From: Bacteroidota bacterium
GTDB taxonomy: Bacteria > Bacteroidota > Bacteroidia > Bacteroidales > Paludibacteraceae
Length of the DNA stretch: 64,000 nt
Assembly: GCA_023391625.1 (NCBI GenBank)
Contig: JAEWAN010000006.1
Location: 496,001 to 560,000 of the forward strand
Direction of reading: 5' to 3'
Each line of letters begins with the position of its first letter. Within the stretch, counting starts at the first letter, position 1. The translations under genes and the position numbers were made by a program. Positions 44,272-53,240 of the stretch are shown here, in pieces. The notes beneath the pieces were generated by a model. The model worked only from the letters and a program-made list of their open reading frames with translations. It had not been told where the DNA came from and searched no databases.

Positions 44272-44297
44272 TAAGTTATTTCGGCACACTGATTTTT

Positions 44298-47114
44298 ATG
44301 GTAAAAGAAAAAAATATACTGATCAAGGGAGCGCGCGTCAATAATCTTAAGAATATTGACGTGGAGATTCCCCGTAACAAACTTGTTGTAATTACCGGTT
44401 TATCCGGATCCGGAAAGTCTTCCCTTGCTTTTGATACTCTTTATGCTGAGGGGCAACGGCGTTATGTGGAAAGTCTTTCTGCCTATGCCCGCCAGTTTCT
44501 GGGGCGTATGAGTAAACCGGAGGTAGATTATATAAAAGGCATTCCTCCGGCAATTGCTATTGAGCAGAAAGTAAATACCCGCAATCCTCGTTCTACGGTA
44601 GGTACGTCTACTGAAATTTATGAATATATCAAGCTGCTTTATGCCCGTATAGGTAAAACATATTCTCCCGTATCAGGTAAGCTGGTGAAGAAACACGAAC
44701 CGGAAGATGTGATAAACGCGGCGATGGAATATCCTGACGGTACGAAAATGATTATTTTAATACCGGTGCAGGTAGTCCAGGACAGGACGTTAAAGGATCA
44801 ACTGCAGAATTTACAGCAACAGGGATATAGCCGGGTGGAGGTAAAAGGTGAGATGTTGCGTATCTCGGATTTGTTGCAGACAGATATAAAAGAAGATAAG
44901 AAGAATCCGGTTTTTTTAGTGATCGATCGTTTTGTCGTGGAGCATGAGCAGTCGGTTATAAGTCGGTTGACGGATTCTGTAGAAACCGCTTTTACCGAAG
45001 GTAATGGAACTTGCATACTGAAAGTAATTACAGACGATGGAATTAAGACGCTGAAATTCTCCAGAGTGTTTGAGGCGGATGGTATCGTGTTTGAAACTCC
45101 TACTATTCATACTTTCAGCTTCAATAGTCCGATAGGGGCATGTCCGGTCTGCGAGGGTTTTGGAAAAATTATAGGGATAGATGAAGATTTGGTTATTCCT
45201 AATAAATCATTATCCGTATATGAAGATGCCATTGCTGCCTGGAGAGGAGAAGTGATGAGCGAATGGAAAAAACAATTGATCCGTAATGCGGCTAAGTTTA
45301 ATTTCCCGATTCATAAACCTTACTATGAATTGAGTGACAGTGAGCGGCAGTTACTGTGGGAGGGTAATCAGTATTTTGAAGGATTAAACGCATTTTTCCA
45401 GTTTCTTCAGTCAAATCAGTATAAAATTCAATACCGTGTTATGCTGGCTCGTTACCGAGGCAAAACCATTTGTCCGGAATGTCATGGCAGCAGGTTGAAG
45501 AAAGAAGCTGCTTATATTCGGGTAGGTGGAAAACCGATTACCGATTTGGTGCTGATGTCTGTGGACGATTTAAAAGTGTTTTTTGATAATCTGAAACTGG
45601 ACGAGCACGATGCGGCGATTGCAAAACGTCTGCTTACGGAGATAAATAACCGGATACAGTTTTTGAAAGATGTCGGGTTGGGTTATTTGACCTTAAATCG
45701 TTTATCCAATACTCTCTCAGGCGGTGAAAGCCAGCGTATAAATCTTGCTACATCATTGGGAAGCAGTTTGGTAGGATCTCTGTATATTTTGGATGAACCG
45801 AGCATCGGTCTTCATTCAAGAGATACGCACCTGTTAATAAAGGTGTTGAAGCAATTGCGCGATTTAGGCAATACGGTGGTGGTTGTGGAGCATGACGAGG
45901 AAATAATGAGGGCTGCTGATTATATTGTGGATATAGGCCCATTTGCAGGAAGGCTCGGAGGGGAAGTCGTTTTTCGGGGAAATGCGGAATCGCTGAAAGA
46001 TGTTCCTGCGAAAGAACTGGATAAACTGGTGGAAAAATCGTTTACGTTGAAATATTTACTGGGGAAAGAAGAAATTCCTGTGCCTCGGAAGCGCAGGAGA
46101 TGGAACAACTATATTGAGGTGTTGGGAGCGCGTGAAAATAACCTGAAAAATATAAATGTGAAGTTCCCGTTAAACGTTATGACTGTAGTTACGGGTGTCA
46201 GCGGATCAGGTAAATCTTCTTTACTGCGCAGTGTTTTTTATCCTGCGCTGAAGAAATATTACGGGGGAGTTGCGGAACGTACCGGTCAGTTTGGAAAACT
46301 GGACGGAAGCCTTCACCTGGTCAAAGATGTTGAATTTGTAGATCAGAATCCGATAGGGCGTTCTACCCGCTCAAATCCGGTAACTTATATTAAAGCATAT
46401 GATGAAATAAGAAAACTGTTTGCAGAACAACAACTTGCAAAACAGATGGGATATACGCCGGCTTATTTTTCTTTTAATACAGACGGAGGGCGTTGTGAAG
46501 AGTGTCAGGGGGAAGGTACGGTAACCGTACAGATGCAGTTTATGGCTGACCTTGTCCTGGAATGTGAACATTGTCACGGGAAACGTTTTAAACAGGATGT
46601 CCTGGAAGTTAAGTACAGGGATGCCAGTATCTATGATGTTCTGGAGATGACCGTAAATCAGGCGATTGAGTTTTTCTCACAGTCTAACGGTTCCATAGAA
46701 AAACGAATTATAAAAAGGTTGAAGCCTTTGCAGGATGTGGGGTTGGGTTATGTTAAGTTAGGCCAGTCTTCCAGCACATTATCCGGTGGTGAGAGTCAAC
46801 GGGTGAAACTGGCATCGTTTTTGGCTAATGAAAAACCGGATCCTACAATTTTTATTTTTGACGAACCGACTACCGGTTTGCATTTTCATGATATTAAGAC
46901 CTTGTTGAAGGCCTTTGACGCATTGATTGAGAATGGGCATACTATTATCATCATAGAGCATAATCCGGATGTCATTAAGTGTGCCGATCATATTATTGAT
47001 ATAGGGCCGGAAGGCGGAGAAAAAGGGGGAACTGTGGTTTATGAAGGAGATCCGGAAGGAATCGTGGATTGTAAAGAATCTTATACAGGACGTTTTTTAA
47101 AGGATAAATTGTAA
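44298..47114 (+). CDS. uvrA: Excinuclease ABC subunit A
   Basis: Damage-recognition ATPase of nucleotide-excision repair. I use the ATG at 44298 (938 aa, MVKEKNILIKGARVNNLKNI) rather than 44241, because the promoter box lies between. Two ABC ATPase halves are present: Walker A GLSGSGKSSLAFDT and GVSGSGKSSLLRSV, signatures TLSGGESQRINLA and TLSGGESQRVKLA, and Walker B regions LYILDEPSIGLH and IFIFDEPTTGLH. Zinc modules are CPVCEGFG...CPECHGSR and CEECQGEG...CEHCHGKR. uvrB/uvrC are elsewhere. The next gene starts one base after its stop. Confidence 0.98.
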   Translation: MVKEKNILIKGARVNNLKNIDVEIPRNKLVVITGLSGSGKSSLAFDTLYAEGQRRYVESLSAYARQFLGRMSKPEVDYIKGIPPAIAIEQKVNTRNPRSTVGTSTEIYEYIKLLYARIGKTYSPVSGKLVKKHEPEDVINAAMEYPDGTKMIILIPVQVVQDRTLKDQLQNLQQQGYSRVEVKGEMLRISDLLQTDIKEDKKNPVFLVIDRFVVEHEQSVISRLTDSVETAFTEGNGTCILKVITDDGIKTLKFSRVFEADGIVFETPTIHTFSFNSPIGACPVCEGFGKIIGIDEDLVIPNKSLSVYEDAIAAWRGEVMSEWKKQLIRNAAKFNFPIHKPYYELSDSERQLLWEGNQYFEGLNAFFQFLQSNQYKIQYRVMLARYRGKTICPECHGSRLKKEAAYIRVGGKPITDLVLMSVDDLKVFFDNLKLDEHDAAIAKRLLTEINNRIQFLKDVGLGYLTLNRLSNTLSGGESQRINLATSLGSSLVGSLYILDEPSIGLHSRDTHLLIKVLKQLRDLGNTVVVVEHDEEIMRAADYIVDIGPFAGRLGGEVVFRGNAESLKDVPAKELDKLVEKSFTLKYLLGKEEIPVPRKRRRWNNYIEVLGARENNLKNINVKFPLNVMTVVTGVSGSGKSSLLRSVFYPALKKYYGGVAERTGQFGKLDGSLHLVKDVEFVDQNPIGRSTRSNPVTYIKAYDEIRKLFAEQQLAKQMGYTPAYFSFNTDGGRCEECQGEGTVTVQMQFMADLVLECEHCHGKRFKQDVLEVKYRDASIYDVLEMTVNQAIEFFSQSNGSIEKRIIKRLKPLQDVGLGYVKLGQSSSTLSGGESQRVKLASFLANEKPDPTIFIFDEPTTGLHFHDIKTLLKAFDALIENGHTIIIIEHNPDVIKCADHIIDIGPEGGEKGGTVVYEGDPEGIVDCKESYTGRFLKDKL

Positions 47115-47115
47115 T

Positions 47116-48039
47116 ATGAAGATAGGGGGTATGATTGATTATATGCGTTTGCGCTATGCCTTTTTAGGTATAGCAGTTGCTATGCTGTTTTTTAGTTCAT
47201 GTGTTGTGGAAGAGCCGGGCGATGATCCGGAGGAACCTGATTATTCCGAATATATTACAGATGTGTTTGAGTATGTGTATGCTCCGGGGCAACATGCCTG
47301 GAAGGTAAAACAGGAAGATGGGGATAAATTTAAAGGAGAACCGAATTCGGATGTTTTACTGGGTGGGTTCGGAGGGTATATTATTGCCGGATTTAACCAT
47401 GATGTGGAGAATGTGGAAGGAGAGCCTGATTTTGAAGTGTTTTCTTCCGGTGTGTCGCCGGAGCCTGCGGTGGTTTATGTGATGAGCGATGAAAATGGGG
47501 ATGGGTTGCCTAATGATACATGGTATGAATTGAAAGGTAGTGAATATGGAAAGCCGAACGAAATTCGTGATTACAGGCTGACTTATTATAAGCCTAAAGA
47601 TACCACTTCGAATATACTTTGGAAAGATAATCAGGGACAAAGCGGAGAGCTTGTTTCCGCTTATAGTAGTACAAACTCTTCAACCTGGTGGTGGAGCGGC
47701 TTTACGGGCGACAGTATTGTTTTTAAAGGTACACGATTGCCTGATGCATATGTAAATGCCGGTACTCAGGATTCCCAGAACTGGATTGTTCCGGATACGG
47801 TTTTTACCTGGGGGTATGCAGAAAATAATAAAGGTTCTGATTATTCTAAAGAGAACAGAAGCAATCAGTTTGACATTTCAAATGCCATTGATGCGCAGGG
47901 AGTTCCTGTACATTTGTCTCGTATTCGTTTTATAAAAGTTCAGACCGGTGTTTTTCAGCGTGCCGGCTGGTTAAATGAAGTTTCTTCGGAAGTAAAAGGA
48001 GCCAGGGATCTGCATTATTGCGGTGCATGTTTGGACTAA
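47116..48039 (+). CDS. Surface lipoprotein of a Bacteroidota-specific family
   Basis: Up to 307 aa; internal ATGs at 47131 and 47143 are also possible starts, and the 47131 one has AGGGGG just upstream. Lipoprotein signal ends FFSSC (Cys about 29 from the first ATG). The mature part is rich in Trp, Tyr and Gly: SDVLLGGFGGYIIAGFNHDV, then MSDENGDGLPNDTWYELKGS, WTDNQGG-like WKDNQGQSGE, and a closing VKVQTGVFQRAGWLNEVSSE-like block. I recall similar lipoproteins beside outer-membrane corrinoid-uptake genes, but none is here, so function is left open. It directly follows uvrA with a one-base gap. Confidence 0.8.
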   Translation: MKIGGMIDYMRLRYAFLGIAVAMLFFSSCVVEEPGDDPEEPDYSEYITDVFEYVYAPGQHAWKVKQEDGDKFKGEPNSDVLLGGFGGYIIAGFNHDVENVEGEPDFEVFSSGVSPEPAVVYVMSDENGDGLPNDTWYELKGSEYGKPNEIRDYRLTYYKPKDTTSNILWKDNQGQSGELVSAYSSTNSSTWWWSGFTGDSIVFKGTRLPDAYVNAGTQDSQNWIVPDTVFTWGYAENNKGSDYSKENRSNQFDISNAIDAQGVPVHLSRIRFIKVQTGVFQRAGWLNEVSSEVKGARDLHYCGACLD

Positions 48040-48091
48040 AAAAAGGTGTGTCAAAATTAAAGAGGCAGACAGATAAGATTATAATTAAAGT

Positions 48092-48141
48092 AAAAAAGAA
48101 CCATATTTCACTCGAAACTGAGTTTAATATGGTTCTTTTTA
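48092..48141. terminator. Bidirectional terminator
   Basis: Fifteen-base arms (48093-48107 with 48126-48140, AAAAAGAACCATATT and its complement) give U-tracts in both directions. It lies between the convergent surface-lipoprotein and MBL genes. Confidence 0.82.
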
Positions 48142-48219
48142 TGATAAATAAAGGTAAATAATTTTAGATTGGAAGTTCTTTTTCCTAAAGTAGAGTTTTT
48201 GATATACCTTCTTATATCT

Positions 48220-49068
48220 TTACCGGATAAAATGATCCAGTGTTCCGCTTTGGTTTACTCTGAACTTTCCGTTTATCTTTTTTATCGTGCAACATTCCGT
48301 GTGTGCATCGTGTTCAAAAAAGAGAATTTGTGTTTTTTCCGCCGCCTCGTCCAGTAACTGTGCTTTTTCTTCCATGGATGTGATGGGATATGTGTCGTAT
48401 GCTGATATCCAGGCGACGGGAATGGATGCCATTAAAGGGATGACATCTCCCGTGTAAACGAATGTATTTTCATCGTCATGTATATAGCATACCAGTTGTC
48501 CTTGGGTATGCCCATTGAAAATACGTAGTTCTACCTCATTACATAACCATTCGTTTTTGTTTACCAGGCGTAATTGCCCGGCCTGTTTCACCGGCAGCAG
48601 GTTTTCCGGGAAATAAGAGTCTGCTTCCCTGACGTTGGGATTCAGGAAGTTCAGCCATTGTGCCTCGCCTACCCAATAGGTAGCGTTGGGAAAAGTCAAT
48701 GCTATTTCTTTCTCAGCCTTATTGGCAAAGTATGTACATCCCCCGCAATGGTCAAAATGCAGGTGGGTAAGTATGACGTCTGTTATGTCATTACACGAGT
48801 AGCCTATGGCTGTTAACTCTGTTTCGAAATCTATAACGTTTTTTACATTATAGTATTGAAGGTATTCCAGCTGCTTGTGTCCCATGCCCGTATCAATCAA
48901 TATTCTCTTAGCTCCGGTGTCAATAAGCAGGCAACGGGTAGCCATGGGGCAGAAATTGTCATCATTGGCAGGATAGCGTTTCTGCCATACTTTTTTAGGT
49001 ACGACTCCGAATATTGCGCCTCCGTCGCAATGGAACGTTCCAGCCTCTATTTTATGTAGTTTTATCAT
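48220..49068 (-). CDS. Metallo-beta-lactamase fold hydrolase
   Basis: A 282-aa cytosolic hydrolase. Start is the ATG at 49066-49068; the 34 residues that could be added upstream are unrelated in character. Metal-binding motif THLHFDHCGG (H-x-H-x-D-H) is at about 110-120, then LRIFNGHTQGQLVCYI and the Asp ligand in FVYTGDVIPLMAS. It resembles the quorum-quenching/AttM-like MBL subgroup in length and motif spacing, but the substrate is unknown. A -7 box at 49168-49175 would give a leader of about 90 bases. Confidence 0.88.
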   Translation of the reverse strand: MIKLHKIEAGTFHCDGGAIFGVVPKKVWQKRYPANDDNFCPMATRCLLIDTGAKRILIDTGMGHKQLEYLQYYNVKNVIDFETELTAIGYSCNDITDVILTHLHFDHCGGCTYFANKAEKEIALTFPNATYWVGEAQWLNFLNPNVREADSYFPENLLPVKQAGQLRLVNKNEWLCNEVELRIFNGHTQGQLVCYIHDDENTFVYTGDVIPLMASIPVAWISAYDTYPITSMEEKAQLLDEAAEKTQILFFEHDAHTECCTIKKINGKFRVNQSGTLDHFIR

Positions 49069-49167
49069 TTTTGTTTTAGATAAATTCTTATTACATTTGC
49101 ATATATCATCCTTGGTATGAACCAGTCCGGGGAGATATTTTTCTTTTATATCGGTATACCTAATTTG

Positions 49168-49175
49168 CAAATATA
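49168..49175 (-). promoter_or_regulatory. Possible -7 box for the MBL hydrolase gene
   Basis: Minus strand TATATTTG, 99 bases before the chosen ATG. It overlaps the 25-50 bases upstream of the divergent mpl gene. Confidence 0.4.
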
Positions 49176-49199
49176 AAATAATTCACCCAACCTGTTGAT

Positions 49200-50570
49200 A
49201 TGCCACGCGTACATTTTATAGCTATAGGGGGAGCTGCTATGCATAGTCTGGCAATAGCTCTGGCTAAAACACCTTCTTTTAAAGTAACCGGATCAGATGA
49301 TGAAATTTTTGAACCTTCCCGTAGCCGCCTGGATCAGTATGGGCTGTTGCCGGAGGAGATGGGCTGGTTTCCGGAACGTATTACAAATAAAATAGATGCA
49401 GTGGTTGTGGGAATGCATGCTACGGAAGATAATCCGGAGTTGATGCGTGCCAAAGAACTGGGATTGAAAATTTATTCTTTTCCACAATATCTGTATGAAC
49501 GGACACGTGGAAAAACACGTATCGTGGTAGGAGGAAGCCATGGTAAAACCACGACTACAGCCATGATCCTGTTTGTGCTGAATAAGTTGAAAATAGATGC
49601 GGATTATATGGTCGGGGCTCAGATAGAAGGATTGGATAATATGGTGAAACTGTCCTATGATGCCAAAATAGCCGTGTTTGAAGGGGATGAGTATCTTACT
49701 TCTCCGCTGGACAGGCGTCCGAAGTTTCATTTGTATAATCCTCATGTGGCTGTACTTACAGGGATAGCGTGGGATCATATCAATGTTTTTCCGACTTTTG
49801 AAAATTACGTTGAACAGTTCCGTAAATTTACGGATTTGATAGAGTATCAGGGACGTTTTATCTATTATAAACGGGATGAAAATCTGCAGGAAATTGCAGC
49901 CAATGTGCGGAATGATATTGCTGTTTTTGGTTATGACACTCCTTCGCATGAAGTGAGGGATGGAATCACCTATTTAAAGACACAAAATGGAGAAGTGCCT
50001 TTGAAAATTTTTGGGGAACATAACTTGCAAAACCTGGAAGCAGCCAGGTTGGTTTGCCGGCAGATAGGTATATTGGATGATAAATTTTATGCTGCAATAT
50101 CCGAATTCGGAGGGGCTTCAAACCGTCTGCAAAAAATCTGTGAAACGGAAGATTCGGTGGCATATAAAGATTTTGCCCATTCACCTTCCAAGCTTCGCGC
50201 TACCGTGCAGGCTGTGAGAAAACAATATCCGGACAAACAACTGATAGCCTGCATGGAGTTACATACTTTCAGCAGCCTTAGGGAGGATTTTCTGCCACAG
50301 TATAAGGGTTGTATGAGCGATGCTGATGTGGCTTTCGTATATTATAATCCGGAGGTTATCAAACATAAACGTCTGAATGAAATTATGCCGGAACAGGTGA
50401 AAGATTCTTTTGGAGGAGATAATCTTACTGTCTTTACCGATTCAGAAAAGCTTCAAAACCAGTTAAGAGGAATGGAACTGAAAAACTGTGTTTTACTTTT
50501 TATGACGTCGGGTAATTTTTCCGGGGTTAATTTAATTGAATTTGCACAGGATTTATTGAAAAATGAATAA
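49200..50570 (+). CDS. mpl: UDP-N-acetylmuramate:L-alanyl-gamma-D-glutamyl-meso-DAP ligase
   Basis: Joins recycled murein tripeptide to UDP-MurNAc. The 456-aa length and Mur-ligase layout fit Mpl rather than MurC. N-terminal Rossmann domain is VHFIAIGGAAMHSLAIALA with SDDEIFEPSRSRL. The P-loop is VVGGSHGKTTTTAM. Then FEGDEYLTSPLDRRPKF, AWDHINVFPTFENY, and the C-terminal YKDFAHSPSKLRATVQAV with LHTFSSL. It overlaps the dCMP deaminase gene by 8 bases. Confidence 0.94.
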   Translation: MPRVHFIAIGGAAMHSLAIALAKTPSFKVTGSDDEIFEPSRSRLDQYGLLPEEMGWFPERITNKIDAVVVGMHATEDNPELMRAKELGLKIYSFPQYLYERTRGKTRIVVGGSHGKTTTTAMILFVLNKLKIDADYMVGAQIEGLDNMVKLSYDAKIAVFEGDEYLTSPLDRRPKFHLYNPHVAVLTGIAWDHINVFPTFENYVEQFRKFTDLIEYQGRFIYYKRDENLQEIAANVRNDIAVFGYDTPSHEVRDGITYLKTQNGEVPLKIFGEHNLQNLEAARLVCRQIGILDDKFYAAISEFGGASNRLQKICETEDSVAYKDFAHSPSKLRATVQAVRKQYPDKQLIACMELHTFSSLREDFLPQYKGCMSDADVAFVYYNPEVIKHKRLNEIMPEQVKDSFGGDNLTVFTDSEKLQNQLRGMELKNCVLLFMTSGNFSGVNLIEFAQDLLKNE

Positions 50571-50982
50571 GAAGCAACTTTTATTAGACGAACGTTATAT
50601 GCGTATGGCCCGGATATGGGCTGAAAATTCCTACTGTGAAAGACGTAAAGTAGGAGCTCTGCTGGTGAAAGACCAAATGATCATTTCCGATGGATATAAT
50701 GGTACTCCTGCGGGATTTGAAAATATTTGTGAGGATGAAAACAATGTTTCTAAACCATACGTTTTACATGCGGAGGCTAATGCTATTACAAAGATAGCCC
50801 GTTCAAACAACAGTAGCGATGGAGCAACCTTGTATGTTACGGCTTCTCCCTGTATAGAATGTGCCAAACTGATAATTCAGGCTGGTATAAAAAAGGTGGT
50901 GTATGGCGAGAAGTACCGGATTCTGGACGGGATAGAACTGTTGGAACGCGCCGGGATAGAAGTCTTGTTTCTGGAAGTGTAG
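50563..50982 (+). CDS. dCMP deaminase family protein
   Basis: A 139-aa zinc-dependent deoxycytidylate deaminase (also annotated ComEB-like). It supplies dUMP for thymidylate synthase. Zinc ligands are His/Glu in LHAEANAITKIA and the Cys pair in ASPCIECAKLII. RMARIWAENSYCERRKVGAL and SDGYNGTPAGFENI are family blocks. The ATG is inside the 3' end of mpl. A terminator overlaps the stop codon. Confidence 0.92.
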   Translation: MNKKQLLLDERYMRMARIWAENSYCERRKVGALLVKDQMIISDGYNGTPAGFENICEDENNVSKPYVLHAEANAITKIARSNNSSDGATLYVTASPCIECAKLIIQAGIKKVVYGEKYRILDGIELLERAGIEVLFLEV

Positions 50983-51004
50983 TCCTGCTTGCGGGACTTT
51001 TTTT
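50981..51004 (+). terminator. Intrinsic terminator overlapping the deaminase stop
   Basis: AGTCCTG (50981-50987) pairs with CGGGACT (50992-50998), including one G-T pair, and six T residues follow. The left arm includes the last two bases of the TAG stop. Confidence 0.8.
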
Positions 51005-51050
51005 ATAAAAGGACTATTGATCTTTCTGAATTTTAGAATTAAAACATTAT

Positions 51051-52676
51051 ATGAAAAAAAATACTTTTATTGCTTTTCTGATATTTTTATGTGTAGTTAC
51101 GGGTTTGCTGTTGGGTAATGCGCTTGCCCGGAGGAACTACATGAGAAACAGCATTTCCAACATGACCACATTCTCTTCGTTTCTCAGAAATATGGGAGCC
51201 GGAGGAAAAGTGGATGAGCTGCTTAATTTAATTGATAAGCAGTATGTCGATAGTGTGGATATGAAGCAACTGACGGATGATGCCATTACAAAGATTATGG
51301 CTGACCTGGATCCTCATTCCGTATATATTACAGCAGAAGAACTGGAGGAAGTGAACAGTGAACTGGAGGGAAGTTTCAGCGGTATCGGAATTCAGTTTAA
51401 TGTTCAGAACGACACGATAATGGTTATTGATGTGATAAGCGGAGGACCTTCTGAACGGGCGGGAATACTGGCTGGAGATAGAATTGTGGAGGTTGATGAT
51501 TCTGTTTTTGCCGGTAAGGGAATAAGTACGACCAAAATAATGAAAACGCTGAGAGGTCCTAAAAATACAAAGGTAAAAATAGGAGTGAAACGCAGAGGGG
51601 CAGAAGATATTTTGCATTATACGGTAACTCGTGGCGATATTCCGGTTAACTCTATTGATATTGCTTATATGATAGAACCGGAAGTGGGTTTTATTGCTGT
51701 AAATAAGTTTTCTACAGTTACTTATAGCGAATTCATGAATAGTCTTGCAGAATTGCGAAGCAATGGGGCTAAGAAGCTAATAATAGACCTTCGTGAAAAT
51801 GGAGGCGGTGCAATGGACCAGGTAGTCTATATGGTGAATGAGTTTTTACCTCGTGGAGAAATGATTGTTTACTCTGAAGGAAGGACGTATCCCCGTACTG
51901 ATTATAAAGCGGATGGTAGCGGTAGCTTTATTGAAACCCCGTTAATTGTTTTGATTGACGAATTTTCAGCTTCTGCCAGTGAAATATTTGCAGGAGCGAT
52001 ACAGGATAATGACCGGGGTACAATTATAGGAAGACGTTCCTTCGGCAAAGGCTTGATACAGCAGCAAATGGGACTTTCCGACGGTTCTGCCGTGAGACTT
52101 ACGGTGGCCCATTACTATACTCCTACCGGACGCAGCATTCAAAAACCTTATGAACGTGGTAAGGGAGAAGATTATCAGATGGATATTATAAACCGTTATC
52201 TGCACGGAGAGTTTTACAGCCAGGATAGTATTCAGTTGGCAGACTCGTTGATATACCATACACCGAAAGGGAAAGTGGTTTACGGTGGCGGAGGCATAAT
52301 GCCGGACATCTTTGTCCCTCGTGATACTACAGATAATACTCCATACCTAAATGATGTATTTAATTACGGTTATATATATCAATATGCTTTCCAATATGCA
52401 GATCGTAACAGAGCAGAGCTAAAGAAATTTGATACCTGGCAGAAGATGGAAGCATATCTGAACAAACAGCCTTTGTTGAAAGATTTTGTGAAGTTTGCTG
52501 AAGAAAAAGGCGTGAAGCCGAGGGCTGCTGAGATTAATAAGTCTAAAGGAATAATAGAACGTCAGTTAAAGGCTTATATAATACGTAATATATCAGGTGA
52601 TGAAGCTTTTTATCCGTTCTGGTATCAGGATGATGTGACTGTAAAAAGAGCTTTGGAAGAAATAAAGAAATACTGA
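51051..52676 (+). CDS. S41 family C-terminal processing peptidase (second copy)
   Basis: A 541-aa periplasmic serine protease anchored by an N-terminal helix (about 6-23) with no clear cleavage site. PDZ domain about 105-185 (GSFSGIGIQFNVQNDTIMVI, GGPSERAGILAGDRIVEV). Catalytic domain: RENGGGAMDQVVYMVNEF, nucleophile Ser in DEFSASASEIFAGAIQDNDR, base Lys in RRSFGKGLIQ. It parallels the gene at 41670 throughout, but is membrane-anchored rather than fully secreted. It has its own transcription unit after the preceding terminator. Confidence 0.94.
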   Translation: MKKNTFIAFLIFLCVVTGLLLGNALARRNYMRNSISNMTTFSSFLRNMGAGGKVDELLNLIDKQYVDSVDMKQLTDDAITKIMADLDPHSVYITAEELEEVNSELEGSFSGIGIQFNVQNDTIMVIDVISGGPSERAGILAGDRIVEVDDSVFAGKGISTTKIMKTLRGPKNTKVKIGVKRRGAEDILHYTVTRGDIPVNSIDIAYMIEPEVGFIAVNKFSTVTYSEFMNSLAELRSNGAKKLIIDLRENGGGAMDQVVYMVNEFLPRGEMIVYSEGRTYPRTDYKADGSGSFIETPLIVLIDEFSASASEIFAGAIQDNDRGTIIGRRSFGKGLIQQQMGLSDGSAVRLTVAHYYTPTGRSIQKPYERGKGEDYQMDIINRYLHGEFYSQDSIQLADSLIYHTPKGKVVYGGGGIMPDIFVPRDTTDNTPYLNDVFNYGYIYQYAFQYADRNRAELKKFDTWQKMEAYLNKQPLLKDFVKFAEEKGVKPRAAEINKSKGIIERQLKAYIIRNISGDEAFYPFWYQDDVTVKRALEEIKKY

Positions 52677-52725
52677 TATGTCTTTTGATAAGTTGATAAG
52701 AAAATGAATTGAAAAACCGGGTATT

Positions 52726-53235
52726 ATGATGGATTTTCTGAATCTGGTACAGGAAAGATATTCTATAAGAAAATATCAGGAAAAGGAAGTTTCTCCTGAG
52801 TTATTGGATTATGTATTGGAATGTGCGAGGTTAGCTCCTTCCGCCTGTAATTTACAGCCTTGGCATTTCTTTGTTATACAGAGCGATGAAGCTAAGGAAA
52901 AAATACGGAGTTGTTATAACAGGCCTTGGTTCTCAGCCCCGGTCTTTATACTTGCATGTGCAGACCTCTCCCAATCGTGGAAACGGAAATCAGATGGCAA
53001 GGATCATGCTGACGTAGATGTGTCTATCGCTTTTGAACATATTTGTCTGGCTGCCGCCGCACAAGGATTGGGAACTTGCTGGGTTTGCAACTTTGACGTG
53101 CAGAGCTGTATTGACTTGTTTGAACTGCCGGACGGCATGCAACCGGTTGCCATTACACCACTCGGTTATCCGGAAAAAGAAGATGTAAAACGTACTTCGC
53201 GCAAATTGAAAGAAGACATTGTGACTTATTTATAA
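52726..53235 (+). CDS. Nitroreductase family flavoprotein (169 aa)
   Basis: A compact FMN oxidoreductase of the nitroreductase superfamily. Motifs are QERYSIRKYQEKEV (FMN phosphate), LAPSACNLQPWHFFVI, AAAAQGLGTCWVCNFD and AITPLGYPEKEDVKR. The spare Cys residues in LGTCWVCNFD are notable. It is distinct in length and sequence from the 247-aa member at 24233. The ATG at 52726 is followed by a second ATG. It converges with the acyltransferase gene, with six bases of overlap. Confidence 0.9.
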   Translation: MMDFLNLVQERYSIRKYQEKEVSPELLDYVLECARLAPSACNLQPWHFFVIQSDEAKEKIRSCYNRPWFSAPVFILACADLSQSWKRKSDGKDHADVDVSIAFEHICLAAAAQGLGTCWVCNFDVQSCIDLFELPDGMQPVAITPLGYPEKEDVKRTSRKLKEDIVTYL

Positions 53236-53240
53236 GTCAC
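53221..53240. terminator. Twenty-base palindrome spanning two convergent stop codons
   Basis: GTGACTTAT (53221-53229) and ATAAGTCAC (53232-53240) are perfect arms with loop TT. The stop of the nitroreductase (53233-53235) and that of the acyltransferase (53230-53232) lie inside it. It could end both transcripts, though there is no U-tract. Confidence 0.5.

Larger units (their letters stand above)
43993..44297. other. 305-base spacer between the OmpA lipoprotein and uvrA
   Basis: Contains a terminator hairpin at its left end and the uvrA -7 box at its right end. The middle (44054-44240) shows no supported feature. No LexA/SOS-type box could be recognised. Confidence 0.5.

Noticed and set aside
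49068..49170. Longer start of the MBL hydrolase gene
   Set aside because: The added residues cover the predicted promoter and have no family similarity; the ATG at 49068 fits the fold start.
49293..49949. 218-aa open frame opposite mpl
   Set aside because: Low-complexity His, Ile and Arg content, no family resemblance, and mpl is certain on the other strand.
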